In this document: positions 11,325-21,871 of the stretch, piece by piece
Layout of the letters: each line of letters starts with the position of its first letter
Position numbering within the stretch: position 1 is the first letter of the stretch
Assembly: GCA_945875635.1 (NCBI GenBank)
Contig: CAMCLD010000009.1
Span: 1-64,000 of the forward strand
Origin: an uncultured Prevotella sp.
Lineage (GTDB): Bacteria > Bacteroidota > Bacteroidia > Bacteroidales > Bacteroidaceae
Length of the DNA stretch: 64,000 bases
Direction: 5' to 3'
Position numbers and translations under genes: made by a program
The notes under the pieces: model-generated
What the model saw: only the letters and a program-made list of their open reading frames with translations
What the model was told of the DNA's origin: nothing
Databases searched by the model: none

Positions 11325-11435
11325 GTTGAAGCTTCACCCATGGCATCTCAATAAGGTTTGAAGGGTTTGAAAGGTTATTTCCCCCGACACCTCAATACCT
11401 GAAACCTAAAGGTAATAACTTGTCAACTTGTCAAC
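11325..11435. repeat. 110-bp inverted repeat, left copy
   Basis: This stretch, read in reverse complement, matches 13366-13475 almost base for base. Shared blocks include the segment around ATTGAGATGCCATGGGTGA, AACCCTTCAAACCTT and TTATTACCTTTAGGTTTC. It lies between two glycosyltransferase genes. To its right (to about 11463) is sequence like one end of the window's intergenic repeat family, finishing in AACTTGCGAAACTT. Confidence 0.8.
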
Positions 11436-11463
11436 TTTGAGCAAATTTTTAACTTGCGAAACT

Positions 11464-12462
11464 TTAGTGAAATTGTTTTTTTCGCTTGTGTAGCAAGCAT
11501 ATTGTGAAGAGCAGAGACAGTCCTCTCTTGCTTGCCGACAGTTTGCTGAACAGTTCGTATTTCTTAGTATAATTTTTTATAGGTAGTGGATATAATCCTA
11601 TCTTTTCCAAGTGTGCTATTTCCTTTTCAAGGTGAGTCCTGCTTTGTGTCAGTGTCATTATATTGTAAAGATAGTCCATGGTGAGTTGCGCTACTCTTCT
11701 CTGCAGGGCAGCCTTCTCCTCAGCTGGCAAAGAGTCGCATAGAGTGTGCAGTTTTTGTATAATCCACTTGAAATCGTTGAGTCGTTTTATCAGTGTCTTC
11801 CTATTTCTGCTATTCATTATAGACTGCTCACGCTGCCTGTAGTAGTATGCCTTTACATCTGTCATAATCACTTTCTCGCATCTAAGCAACAGCAGGGGAG
11901 TGAACTCTTCGTCCTCGTGGTATATGCCGTGCGTGAAAGAGAGTTCTCCTGCCACCTCTTTCCTGAATATATATGTGCAGGCGGAAGCCTTAATGTTATG
12001 GTGTCTCATTAAATAGGCTCCGTTTACTGTGTCATATTGCCTGTAAGTGGCATGTGTCATGTCGTTGTTGATAAAGTCAAAGACAACCATGTCTGGTGCC
12101 TTGAACCTAATCAAGTCGAGGCAGTGGTTGTATGGAGAGGTCAGCAGCCTGTCGTCACCATCAACAAACTGTATGTACTTGCCCTTAGCAAGTCTCATGC
12201 CTGTGTTTCTTGCCTCGCTTAGTCCTCCGTTTGGCTGTCTTAGGTAGATGATTCTGTCGTCAATCTGTCTTACCGTTTCCAATGCGCTTTCTGTTGAACC
12301 GTCATCCACTACGATAATCTCTTTCTCCTTGTTGTTTAATGTTAGTGCGAGGATGCTTTCCAGACACTCTTTAAGCATCTGTTTCGGCAAATTATAATAT
12401 GGAATTATAAAGCTTATGAGCGGGTGCCCATCACTTTGTGTAAATATTTGTTTGTTTTGCAT
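11464..12462 (-). CDS. Family 2 glycosyltransferase
   Basis: GT-A fold glycosyltransferase, 332 residues. Visible are the N-terminal strand PLISFIIPYYNLPKQM, the nucleotide-binding IIVVDDGSTES, GGLSEARNTGMRLAKG and the metal-binding QFVDGDD. The second half is basic, with no transmembrane helices. Its first 49 bp overlap the 3' end of the neighbouring upstream glycosyltransferase gene, so the two are probably translationally coupled. A role in capsule or O-antigen synthesis is inferred from the flippase nearby; the sugar is unknown. Confidence 0.85.
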   Translation of the reverse strand: MQNKQIFTQSDGHPLISFIIPYYNLPKQMLKECLESILALTLNNKEKEIIVVDDGSTESALETVRQIDDRIIYLRQPNGGLSEARNTGMRLAKGKYIQFVDGDDRLLTSPYNHCLDLIRFKAPDMVVFDFINNDMTHATYRQYDTVNGAYLMRHHNIKASACTYIFRKEVAGELSFTHGIYHEDEEFTPLLLLRCEKVIMTDVKAYYYRQREQSIMNSRNRKTLIKRLNDFKWIIQKLHTLCDSLPAEEKAALQRRVAQLTMDYLYNIMTLTQSRTHLEKEIAHLEKIGLYPLPIKNYTKKYELFSKLSASKRGLSLLFTICLLHKRKKQFH

Positions 12463-13334
12463 AAAAGTCTGATTCCAAGTAAGTTCAATATAATAGCCTT
12501 TATGGATAATTTAATGTTGAGATTCTTGAAATCCCATATCCTTCTTGTCTTTAACTTTGGAGGCTTCCCTGTCATTTCGAATACATCCATCTGTATGTTG
12601 ACAACATGCATGTAAAACTCATCGTTTCCATTTGCCCATGGCTTGTCCATTGTTGTGAGGTGTGCATCGAGCAACATCTCCAAATCTGCACCTGACGCTT
12701 TTGCTGTTATGCCTTTTGGATTGTCGGTGTATAGATATAAACCTTTTTCGCAAGTAGCAACTACACTGCATTTCTCGAGAATTCTCGGAATGGTCCATGC
12801 GTCTTCAAAAACAAATCCTTTTGGAAAGCGTATTTCATCGAACGACTCTCTCTTGTAGAATTTGTTACATGCGTATGTGTGGGAGAATCCCTTTGTCTTG
12901 TTCCAATATTCCTTTATGTCGGTAAATTCGTTTTCTCCGAAAGAACATATCTGCTGATGATTTGTGCCGTAATGTCTGCAGACGGGATATTCCAGCATGT
13001 CGTAGTCAGGATGGCGGTCAATAATGTCCATAAGGGTCACGATGGTGTCTTTCCCCATCATGTCATCAGAGTCGATGAACGTAACGTATTCCCCTCTTGC
13101 CTTGTCAAGACCAGCATTGCGTGCATCGCTTAGTCCGCCATTCTTTTTGTGAATAACGCTCACCTGTGCCCATGTGCTGGCTATGATGTCGCATAGTCTG
13201 CCACTGTCATCTGTAGAGCCATCGTCAACAAGTATCACCTCCATGTCGCTATATCCCTGCATTCTTACACTATCGACACATTCCCTTAGGGTTTTGCAGA
13301 CATTATGAACGGGTATTATGACAGAAAGCCTCAT
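12414..13334 (-). CDS. Family 2 glycosyltransferase
   Basis: GT-A fold glycosyltransferase, 306 residues, beginning MRLSVIIPVHNVCKTLRECVDSV. It has EVILVDDGSTDDSG, GGLSDARNAGLDKARGEYVT and the metal-binding FIDSDD. The C-terminal portion is typical of enzymes adding one sugar to a lipid-linked oligosaccharide. It is the first gene of the minus-strand group and diverges from the flippase gene across a 239-bp spacer that carries an inverted repeat. Confidence 0.85.
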   Translation of the reverse strand: MRLSVIIPVHNVCKTLRECVDSVRMQGYSDMEVILVDDGSTDDSGRLCDIIASTWAQVSVIHKKNGGLSDARNAGLDKARGEYVTFIDSDDMMGKDTIVTLMDIIDRHPDYDMLEYPVCRHYGTNHQQICSFGENEFTDIKEYWNKTKGFSHTYACNKFYKRESFDEIRFPKGFVFEDAWTIPRILEKCSVVATCEKGLYLYTDNPKGITAKASGADLEMLLDAHLTTMDKPWANGNDEFYMHVVNIQMDVFEMTGKPPKLKTRRIWDFKNLNIKLSIKAIILNLLGIRLLCKTNKYLHKVMGTRS

Positions 13335-13365
13335 TATTATATTACTTTAGTTGACAAGTAAACAA

Positions 13366-13475
13366 GCTGACAAGTAAACAAGTTATTACCTTTAGGTTTC
13401 GGTCTTGAGGTATAGGGTTAAATAACCCTTCAAACCCTTCAAACCTTATTGAGATGCCATGGGTGAGGCTTCAAC
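13366..13475. repeat. 110-bp inverted repeat, right copy
   Basis: Partner of 11325-11435 in opposite orientation; together they flank both family 2 glycosyltransferase genes. It is followed by AACTTGAGCAAGTTTTTAAC and TTGCGAAACTT (to about 13510), again an end of the intergenic repeat family. The copy lies in the divergent spacer between the minus-strand glycosyltransferases and the flippase gene. Confidence 0.8.
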
Positions 13476-13573
13476 TTGTTAACTTGAGCAAGTTTTTAAC
13501 TTGCGAAACTTGAATTTGTTGTTTTTATCGTTTGCAAAAGTAATAAAAACTTTTAAATTACGTTTGAATAATA

Positions 13574-15070
13574 ATGAAAAAAACGAAAGGTTCAGACAGC
13601 TATTCGCATGTCATTAAATATACAGGATTGTTCGGTGGCATACAAGGACTGAACATACTTGTAAGCATTGTGCGCAACAAACTCGTAGCCCTGCTTTTGG
13701 GACCGGATGGAATGGGACTTATTTCATTGTTCAATTCTACGGTGAAACTCGTGAGCGATTCCACCAATCTTGGGATATCGATGAGTGCGGTCAAGAACAT
13801 CTCAGAGGCATACGACTCGGATGACAGTTCAAGGTTGAATCATACAATTTGTATTGTAAGATTCTGGAGTTTGATAGTAGCAGTGTTGGGTATGTTGCTG
13901 ATGCTGATGCTAAGTCCATTGTTAAGTAAGCTGACATTCTCTTATGGGGGACTGACAATACATTACGTATGTCTGTCGCCCGTAGTGGCATTTATTGCTG
14001 TTACCGGTGGCGAGTCTGCAATACTCAAAGGTACGCGGCATCTCTCGGGACTGGCTTTCGCCTCCGTACTTAATGTCATGGGAGCCTTTCTTGTCAGTGT
14101 CCCACTGTATTATCTGTTTGGTATGTCTGCGATAGTACCCACGCTTCTGCTACTTGCCCTTGTACAGATGGTTATAACGCTTTATTATTCCTTACGCTTT
14201 TATCCACTGAGTTTCTCTTATGACAGGATTCTATTGAAAGAGGGTGCTGGAATGGTGCGTCTTGGAGTGGCATTCGTCATGGCTGGCATTCTTGGGTCTG
14301 GTGCTGAATTCGTGATAAGGACATTCCTAAACATTGTCGGTTCAACATCCGACGTTGGACTGTACAATGCAGGTTACATGATGACAATGACTTATGCAGG
14401 ACTTGTCTTTTCTGCAATGGAGTCAGACTATTTTCCAAGGCTGTCAGCTGTTGGCGACAGTGTTTTAAAGCTAAATGAGACTGTCAACAGGCAGGTTGAG
14501 GTTACATTGCTCCTTATTTCCCCTATGCTTGTAGCCTTCATGATATCATTGCCAATATTGCTCCCACTTTTATACAGTGGTATGTTTATGCCGGCACTTG
14601 GCATGATACAAGTAATGACACTTGCGCTATATGCGCGTGCGCTTACTTTGCCTATAGAGTACGTCACTCTTGCAAAGGGCGATTCTCGCTCTTACCTATT
14701 TCTCGAAGCCATTTATGACATAATGCTTGTTATCATGGCATACCTCGGATTCTCTCAGTGGAAGCTGTTTGGCATGGGAGTAGCAGTGACTGTCACCTCC
14801 ATTCTGAACGTTATTCTGGTATATGCCTACTCGTATTTCAAATATGGATATAGAATGTCGTCAAATGTCCTGATGTATATGATGATACACATTCCCGTAG
14901 GCTGTCTTGCCTATGCAGTGACAATCTTCAATTCCCCTCTTATATATTGGGGTGTTGGCACAATGCTGTTTATTGTAAGCCTATCGTCTTCTCTCAGTAT
15001 TCTAAGAAGTAAAACTTCACTTTGGAACAAGCTTAAAGAGCGTTACGCTTCTAAATTCTTAAGGAAATGA
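13574..15070 (+). CDS. Polysaccharide flippase (Wzx-like, MOP superfamily)
   Basis: Inner-membrane protein of 498 residues with about 12-14 hydrophobic segments. The N-terminal YTGLFGGIQGLNILVSIVRN and LLGPDGMGLISLFNSTVKL match O-antigen/teichoic-acid flippases that move lipid-linked oligosaccharides across the inner membrane. It overlaps the next glycosyltransferase gene by 4 bp. It probably exports the unit built by the neighbouring enzymes. No Wzy polymerase or chain-length regulator is visible here, so those must lie elsewhere. Confidence 0.85.
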   Translation: MKKTKGSDSYSHVIKYTGLFGGIQGLNILVSIVRNKLVALLLGPDGMGLISLFNSTVKLVSDSTNLGISMSAVKNISEAYDSDDSSRLNHTICIVRFWSLIVAVLGMLLMLMLSPLLSKLTFSYGGLTIHYVCLSPVVAFIAVTGGESAILKGTRHLSGLAFASVLNVMGAFLVSVPLYYLFGMSAIVPTLLLLALVQMVITLYYSLRFYPLSFSYDRILLKEGAGMVRLGVAFVMAGILGSGAEFVIRTFLNIVGSTSDVGLYNAGYMMTMTYAGLVFSAMESDYFPRLSAVGDSVLKLNETVNRQVEVTLLLISPMLVAFMISLPILLPLLYSGMFMPALGMIQVMTLALYARALTLPIEYVTLAKGDSRSYLFLEAIYDIMLVIMAYLGFSQWKLFGMGVAVTVTSILNVILVYAYSYFKYGYRMSSNVLMYMMIHIPVGCLAYAVTIFNSPLIYWGVGTMLFIVSLSSSLSILRSKTSLWNKLKERYASKFLRK

Positions 15071-16053
15071 GTAAAGTAAGCATATTGATAGCCGTTTACA
15101 ATGCCTCGGAGTTCCTTTCCGAATGCCTTGACTCTGTTCTTAAGCAGACATATCGCAACATTCAGGTGATATGCATTGATGATGGCTCAACGGACAATTC
15201 TCTTGACATACTACGTGAGTATGCCTCAAAAGATAACAGGGTGACAGTAATAAGCCTGCCTGTCAACATGGGGCAGGCACATGCACGCAATGAAGGATTG
15301 AAGGTTGCAGATGGTGACCTGATTTGCATGTTGGATGCAGATGATTGGTTCGCTCCAGACAGCATTGCCCTGGCTGTGGAGGAATTCTCCAAAGGAGAGG
15401 AAACAGACTGTGTTCTCTTTGAGGTCGTTATGTCATATCCAGGACATGAGACAGTTTATCCGTTACCATCTTTCGAAAGAATGGAGGGACGTGAGGCATT
15501 TCGGTTGAGTCTTACATGGAAACTGCATGGACTATATATGGTGAGGACTTCAATACACAGAGACTATCCGTACGATGAGACATGCCGGCTTTACAGTGAT
15601 GACAATACTACAAGAATACATTATCTTGCATCACGCTATGTAAGGTGCTGTAAAGGCAAGTATTATTACAGACAACATGCACTATCCTCAACTCGCAAAG
15701 TTAGTGTAAGGAGATTTGATTACTTAAAGGCTAACGAGAGCATGAAAAGGCAGATGATATGCATGGGTATTGACAAGCATTTGCTCGCAGAATACGAGGA
15801 GGTGAGATGGCTTAACTTGATAGATGTGTATATGTTCTATCATTGCTGTGGAAAAAATCTGACGGATGTAGAGCGCACTTTCGGCATGTCAGAACTTAAA
15901 AGAGTATGGGATAATATTGACATGAGTGTTCTGCCTGCAAAATATAGTTGGAAATTTGGATATATTCACATGTCGTCATGGAGATTGTTCAGAATTCAGG
16001 AATGGCTTTATTTCACTTTACGTTCCTTGCTCGGGCGTAATAATATATGGTGA
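15067..16053 (+). CDS. Family 2 glycosyltransferase
   Basis: GT-A fold enzyme of 328 residues. Motifs are KVSILIAVYNASEFLSECL, QVICIDDGSTDNS, GQAHARNEGLKVADG and the metal-binding MLDADDW. Its ATG overlaps the flippase stop by 4 bp (ATGA), so the two are one translational unit. Acceptor and donor are not deducible. Confidence 0.87.
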   Translation: MSKVSILIAVYNASEFLSECLDSVLKQTYRNIQVICIDDGSTDNSLDILREYASKDNRVTVISLPVNMGQAHARNEGLKVADGDLICMLDADDWFAPDSIALAVEEFSKGEETDCVLFEVVMSYPGHETVYPLPSFERMEGREAFRLSLTWKLHGLYMVRTSIHRDYPYDETCRLYSDDNTTRIHYLASRYVRCCKGKYYYRQHALSSTRKVSVRRFDYLKANESMKRQMICMGIDKHLLAEYEEVRWLNLIDVYMFYHCCGKNLTDVERTFGMSELKRVWDNIDMSVLPAKYSWKFGYIHMSSWRLFRIQEWLYFTLRSLLGRNNIW

Positions 16054-16058
16054 ACATC

Positions 16059-16206
16059 AGTTTCGCATGTCTCTGACATGCTGTCTGTTAACAAGTTGAC
16101 GAGTTGACAAGTTATTAGTTTTTCTAATTGTTGTCAAACTCAAGCTATAAGAGTAGCAACTTGTTGACTTGTCAACTTAGAGCAAGTTTTAACTTGGCGA
16201 AACTTG
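16059..16206 (-). repeat. Intergenic repeat, reverse-oriented copy
   Basis: Near-complete copy of the window's intergenic repeat family in reverse orientation. It opens with AGTTTCGCATGTCTCTGACA, the reverse complement of the family's 3' end, and closes with AGAGCAAGTTTTAACTTGGC plus GAAACTT. The inner GAGTAGCAACTTGT block is shared with the copies at 16495, 43065 and 57150. It lies just before the promoter of the structured RNA. Confidence 0.75.
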
Positions 16207-16236
16207 TATGATGAAAATCAATTCTTGTAGAGAATA

Positions 16237-16268
16237 TTTGTATTTGTCAAATTAAAGTCTTACCTTTG
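16237..16268 (+). promoter_or_regulatory. Promoter of the structured RNA
   Basis: TTTG (16237-16240) and TACCTTTG (16261-16268) are separated by exactly 20 bases, a full match to TTTG-N20-TANNTTTG. Initiation is expected near 16275, about 13 nt before the closing helix of the RNA. Confidence 0.8.
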
Positions 16269-16274
16269 CAGAGA

Positions 16275-16475
16275 AATTATTAACACAGACCGTATCGGTT
16301 AGACTGGGATACTCATCAATTTAAATAAGAAAACCGAGTACTTTTCCGTTTCCAATGGCGGGCCATATAAATCCCAAGTGGACTAAGCTGCAAAGCCGGT
16401 GGATTACAAAGGGACGGAAATCTCAAATCATATATATACGGAGTTTTCATCACATCACCGGTGCGGTCTTTTTTC
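16275..16475 (+). ncRNA. Structured small RNA, 6S RNA candidate
   Basis: A stand-alone unit of about 195-200 nt with its own promoter and terminator and no open frame. A 12-bp closing helix pairs GACCGTATCGGT (16288-16299) with ACCGGTGCGGTC (16457-16468), two of the pairs being G-U, and is followed at once by a T6 run. A second 10-bp helix pairs 16343-16352 with 16411-16420. Between them is a large open region (16300-16342 and 16421-16456) with room only for a short ACTC/GAGT pairing. A long rod with a central bubble and about 200 nt is the shape of 6S RNA, which sequesters RNA polymerase; the match is by architecture only. Alternatives are another sRNA or a terminating leader for ribE, but no FMN aptamer consensus is present. 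Confidence 0.6.
16457..16475 (+). terminator. Terminator of the structured RNA
   Basis: The 3' arm of the closing helix runs directly into TTTTTT. The terminator stem is therefore the closing helix of the RNA itself, as in many free-standing small RNAs. Confidence 0.7.
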
Positions 16476-16494
16476 TTTGCATATAATTAAAAAA

Positions 16495-16667
16495 TCAAGT
16501 TTTCGCAAGTTAAAACTTGCTCTAAGTTGACAAGTCAACAAGTTATTAGTTGTTCTGGTCATTTACAAATTCAAGCAAGAAGAGTAGCAACTTGTTTTTT
16601 CGCAAGCTTAAGGGAACTCCTTGTCAACTCGTCAACTGACATCATGTCGAAGACATGCGAAACTTGA
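16495..16667 (+). repeat. Intergenic repeat, full copy upstream of ribE
   Basis: A 173-bp copy. It starts TCAAGTTTTCGCAAGTTAAA and ends CATGTCGAAGACATGCGAAA plus CTTGA, so the ends are inverted copies of TCAAGTTTCGCA. It contains GTTGACAAGTCAACAAGTTA, the GAGTAGCAACTTGT block and a GCATGTC-like hairpin near the 3' end. It occupies the whole gap between the structured RNA and ribE, ending 39 bp before the ribE start. Confidence 0.85.
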
Positions 16668-16706
16668 TTTAAAAAGAGGTATTTTAGAATTTTAACGATA
16701 TAGACT

Positions 16707-17312
16707 ATGTTTTCGGGAATAGTAGAAGAGATGGCAACTCTTGTCGGCATCACAAAAGATAAGGAAAATATTGATTTCAGATTCAAATGCTCGTTCGTTG
16801 ACGAACTGTCCATAGACCAGAGCGTAGCCCATAATGGAGTTTGTCTGACAGTCGTGGACATAAGCGATGGGGCATACACGGTAACTGCAATGAAGGAAAC
16901 CCTCGACAGGTCTAATTTAGGACTGTTGAAACTTGGTGACCGTGTTAATGTGGAGCGTTCGATGATTATGAACGGCAGACTTGATGGGCATATTGTTCAG
17001 GGACACGTTGACACCACAGCAGTATGCACGGGCATGGAAGATGCGGACGGTTCCACTTATTTCACATTTAAATATGATTATGATGCCAAAATGGCAACAA
17101 GGGGATATTTCACCGTTGACAAAGGCTCTGTGACCGTCAATGGTGTCTCGCTTACAGTGTGCGAGCCTGAAAAAGATTCCTTCAGAGTTGCCATTATCCC
17201 ATATACGAGAGAAAACACAAACTTTGCCGACATAAATGTTGGCACTGTCGTTAATTTAGAGTTCGATATTCTTGGGAAATATATAGCAAGACTAAAGTCG
17301 TTGGAGGAGTAG
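16707..17312 (+). CDS. ribE: Riboflavin synthase, alpha chain
   Basis: Dismutates two 6,7-dimethyl-8-ribityllumazine molecules into riboflavin plus a pyrimidine. The 201-residue protein has the typical two lumazine-binding repeats. Repeat 1 starts MFSGIVEEMATL with NGVCLTV, and repeat 2 contains DGHIVQGHVDTTA and VNGVSLTVCEP. Length is normal. It stands alone here; no other rib genes are adjacent and no FMN riboswitch is visible upstream. The symbol follows ribE usage for the alpha chain; some annotations use ribC. Confidence 0.95.
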   Translation: MFSGIVEEMATLVGITKDKENIDFRFKCSFVDELSIDQSVAHNGVCLTVVDISDGAYTVTAMKETLDRSNLGLLKLGDRVNVERSMIMNGRLDGHIVQGHVDTTAVCTGMEDADGSTYFTFKYDYDAKMATRGYFTVDKGSVTVNGVSLTVCEPEKDSFRVAIIPYTRENTNFADINVGTVVNLEFDILGKYIARLKSLEE

Positions 17313-17374
17313 AAAACTCGACAACCCATTGTGCGTATGCAGTTTTATATTGCAGGACTTAAATGAATTGCTGA

Positions 17375-19264
<1,890 letters not shown>

Positions 19265-19330
19265 TGCCATGCTTGAAACGTGGTGTTTTCTACATGATTT
19301 GTTCAATTTGTCCCATAAAGAAGCAATAGA

Positions 19331-19927
19331 ATGAAAATCAATAGTTCTGAATACATAATTAGTTCATCTACAGTCAGCCAGTGTCCAACAGGTGACAGAC
19401 CAGAGTTTGCCTTTATAGGTAGGTCAAATGTTGGGAAGTCAAGCCTTATCAATATGTTGTGCAACAATAAAGGTCTTGCCAAGACATCTGCCATACCGGG
19501 AAAGACACTTCTGATAAACCATTTCTTAATCAACAGAGAATGGTTTATCGTTGACCTGCCAGGATATGGGTATGCAAAAAGGAGTAAGTCCGTGCAGAAG
19601 AAACTGGAACAAATGATATCGCAGTATATCCTTATGCGACCACAACTTGTCAATGTCTTTGTACTTATTGACATAAGACACGAGCAGATGAAGATAGACA
19701 GAGAGTTCATAGACTGGCTTGGTGAGAGTGGGATTCCGTTCTCTGTGGTATTTACAAAAGCAGACAAGTTGTCGAAGTCAAAGGCAAAACAAAATGCAGA
19801 TAAATGGATGCATTCAATGCTTGATACATGGGAGCAGCTTCCACCATATTTCATTACTAGTTCCGCAGATGCCATTGGTAGGGACGATGTCTTGGATTAT
19901 ATAGAAACAATCATTTCAGAAGAGTAA
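19331..19927 (+). CDS. engB: Ribosome-biogenesis GTPase EngB/YsxC
   Basis: Essential GTPase needed for assembly of the 50S subunit. The 198 residues contain G1 [12 protein letters not shown], a G2 threonine in GKT, G3 [12 protein letters not shown]4 TKAD and a G5-like TSSAD, all in order. Length and motif order are typical. It is 9 bp upstream of the second ABC-F gene, so the two are probably co-transcribed. Confidence 0.95.
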   Translation: MKINSSEYIISSSTVSQCPTGDRPEFAFIGRSNVGKSSLINMLCNNKGLAKTSAIPGKTLLINHFLINREWFIVDLPGYGYAKRSKSVQKKLEQMISQYILMRPQLVNVFVLIDIRHEQMKIDREFIDWLGESGIPFSVVFTKADKLSKSKAKQNADKWMHSMLDTWEQLPPYFITSSADAIGRDDVLDYIETIISEE

Positions 19928-19935
19928 ATTATATT

Positions 19936-21720
19936 ATGCCACAACCCTGTCTTGATGTACAGAACCTTACAAAGTCATTCGGTGCTACAGTGCTGTTTGA
20001 AAATATATCCTTTTCTGTGGCTGAAGGTCAGAAAATAGGATTGATAGCCAAGAACGGAACAGGGAAAACCACACTCCTTTCCATACTCGTTGGAAAGGAG
20101 TCGTATGACAGCGGAAACATTATTTACAGAAATGGTCTCAGGATTGGTTACCTTGAGCAGTCACCGGCATTCAATCCCAAAGATACAGTCCTTGATGCAT
20201 GTTTCAATCATGAGGGTAATCCGGATAAAGTCTTGAAAGCTAAGCAGATTCTTACGAGACTGAAAATAACGGACCTCAATCAGCCTATGAGCGAACTTAG
20301 CGGAGGACAGCAGAAACGAGTTGCACTTGCCAATGTGCTTATTACTAGTCCTGATTTCATAATACTTGATGAGCCAACAAACCATCTTGACATAGAGATG
20401 ACCGAATGGCTTGAAGGATATCTTGCAAGAGGCAACAAGACAATCCTTATGGTAACACATGACAGGTTCTTCCTCGACAGGGTGTGCAGTGTTATACTTG
20501 AACTTGAAGACCAAAATGTTTACCAGTATAAGGGCAACTATGAATATTTTCTTGAGAAGCGTTCTCATCGCATAGATGTAATGAAAGCTAATGTTGCAAA
20601 AGCCAATAACCTTTATCGTACCGAGTTGGAATGGATGAGGAGAATGCCTCAGGCAAGAGGACACAAGGCAAGATACAGGGAGGAGGCATTCTATGAATTG
20701 GAAAAGGTTGCTCGTCAGCGTATTGAAGACAGGCAGATAAAACTGAAATCAAAAAATGTCTATATTGGGTCCAAGATATTCGAAAGCCAGTATGTCAGCA
20801 AGAGATGGGGTGATAAGGTTATTTTGAAGGATTTCTATTACAATTTCTCTCGTTATGAGAAAATGGGAGTAGTAGGAAACAATGGTACAGGCAAATCCAC
20901 TTTCGTTAAACTACTGTTGGGCAATGTTGAACCAGATGAAGGGCGTTTTGACATCGGAGACACTGTAAAGTTTGGTTATTTCTCACAGGAAGGACTCGTA
21001 TTTAGAGATGACCAGAAAGTAATAGACATTATTACTGACATAGCCGATTATATTGATTTCGGAGGAGGAAAGCACATAACAGCATCACAGTTGTTGCAAC
21101 ATTTCCTGTTTACTCCTGAGCAGCAGCATAATCTCGTCAGAAAACTTAGTGGAGGGGAGAAAAGGAAGCTCTACCTATGCACTGTCTTGATGAGAAATCC
21201 TAATTTTCTGGTTCTTGACGAACCTACCAACGACCTTGACATACAGACGCTACAGATTTTAGAGCAGTATCTCGAGGCTTTTCCCGGATGCGTCATTGTT
21301 GTATCACATGACAGGTATTTTATGGACAAGGTCGTTGACCATCTTCTCGTCTTCAAAGGAGAAGGTGTGGTGAAGGACTTTCCTGGCAACTACACACAGT
21401 ACAGGGAATGGATGACACTCAAAGAAAGAGAGGAAAGAAAGGAACAGACAATCAATCAAGAGAAACAAACGGCAGACCGAAATAGTTATAGAAATGAAAC
21501 AAAGAAAAAACTATCGTATAAGGAAAAAAGGGAGTTTGAGCTGCTGACAAATGAGATAGAAAGTCTTGAACTTGAGAAAAAAAACATTGAGGAAAAACTC
21601 TGTTCTGGCACTCTGTCTGTTGAAGAAATAACAAGAATGAGCGTAAGACTGCCGAAACTTACAGACGAAATAGATGAGAAAAGTATGAGATGGCTCGAAT
21701 TGTCAGAGTACGATAGTTAA
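19936..21720 (+). CDS. ABC-F family ATPase, Uup-like
   Basis: Two ABC domains in one soluble polypeptide of 594 residues. Both ATP sites look intact: Walker A AKNGTGKTT and GNNGTGKST, signatures LSGGQQKR and LSGGEKRK, Walker B with IILDEPTNHLD and [11 protein letters not shown]. The linker between domains holds the ABC-F arm and KARYREEAF. The C-terminal 80 residues are Lys/Glu-rich and predicted coiled coil, as in Uup. Uup-type proteins bind ribosomes and branched DNA; which applies here is not known. Confidence 0.88.
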   Translation: MPQPCLDVQNLTKSFGATVLFENISFSVAEGQKIGLIAKNGTGKTTLLSILVGKESYDSGNIIYRNGLRIGYLEQSPAFNPKDTVLDACFNHEGNPDKVLKAKQILTRLKITDLNQPMSELSGGQQKRVALANVLITSPDFIILDEPTNHLDIEMTEWLEGYLARGNKTILMVTHDRFFLDRVCSVILELEDQNVYQYKGNYEYFLEKRSHRIDVMKANVAKANNLYRTELEWMRRMPQARGHKARYREEAFYELEKVARQRIEDRQIKLKSKNVYIGSKIFESQYVSKRWGDKVILKDFYYNFSRYEKMGVVGNNGTGKSTFVKLLLGNVEPDEGRFDIGDTVKFGYFSQEGLVFRDDQKVIDIITDIADYIDFGGGKHITASQLLQHFLFTPEQQHNLVRKLSGGEKRKLYLCTVLMRNPNFLVLDEPTNDLDIQTLQILEQYLEAFPGCVIVVSHDRYFMDKVVDHLLVFKGEGVVKDFPGNYTQYREWMTLKEREERKEQTINQEKQTADRNSYRNETKKKLSYKEKREFELLTNEIESLELEKKNIEEKLCSGTLSVEEITRMSVRLPKLTDEIDEKSMRWLELSEYDS

Positions 21721-21779
21721 TGGAAGTTAACAAAAACCTTTTTATTCATTGATTTAATCATTATTTCATTTTTTATTTC

Positions 21780-21787
21780 TATCTTTG
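21780..21787 (+). promoter_or_regulatory. Possible -7 box of the rho promoter
   Basis: TATCTTTG matches TANNTTTG and lies 85 bp before the rho start. No good TTTG lies at the proper distance upstream. The leader would be about 75 nt and contains GGCGTTTATTTCCTTAAACG, whose arms CGTTTA.../...TAAACG can form a small hairpin. Confidence 0.45.
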
Positions 21788-21871
21788 CACATCAATAATA
21801 ATGGCGTTTATTTCCTTAAACGCTACCATCATAATTAAATTCATTTACAATTCCTATATACATATTCCATT

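Noticed and set aside
10192..16053. Complete capsule biosynthesis locus
   Set aside because: Only glycosyltransferases and a flippase are present; polymerase, export and initiating sugar-phosphate transferase genes are missing, so only a partial locus is called.
16275..16706. FMN riboswitch controlling ribE
   Set aside because: The FMN aptamer core (AGGGTGAAATTCCC-like and CCGGCGGT-type blocks) is absent, the RNA ends in its own terminator more than 200 bp before ribE, and its helices fit a rod-shaped RNA better.
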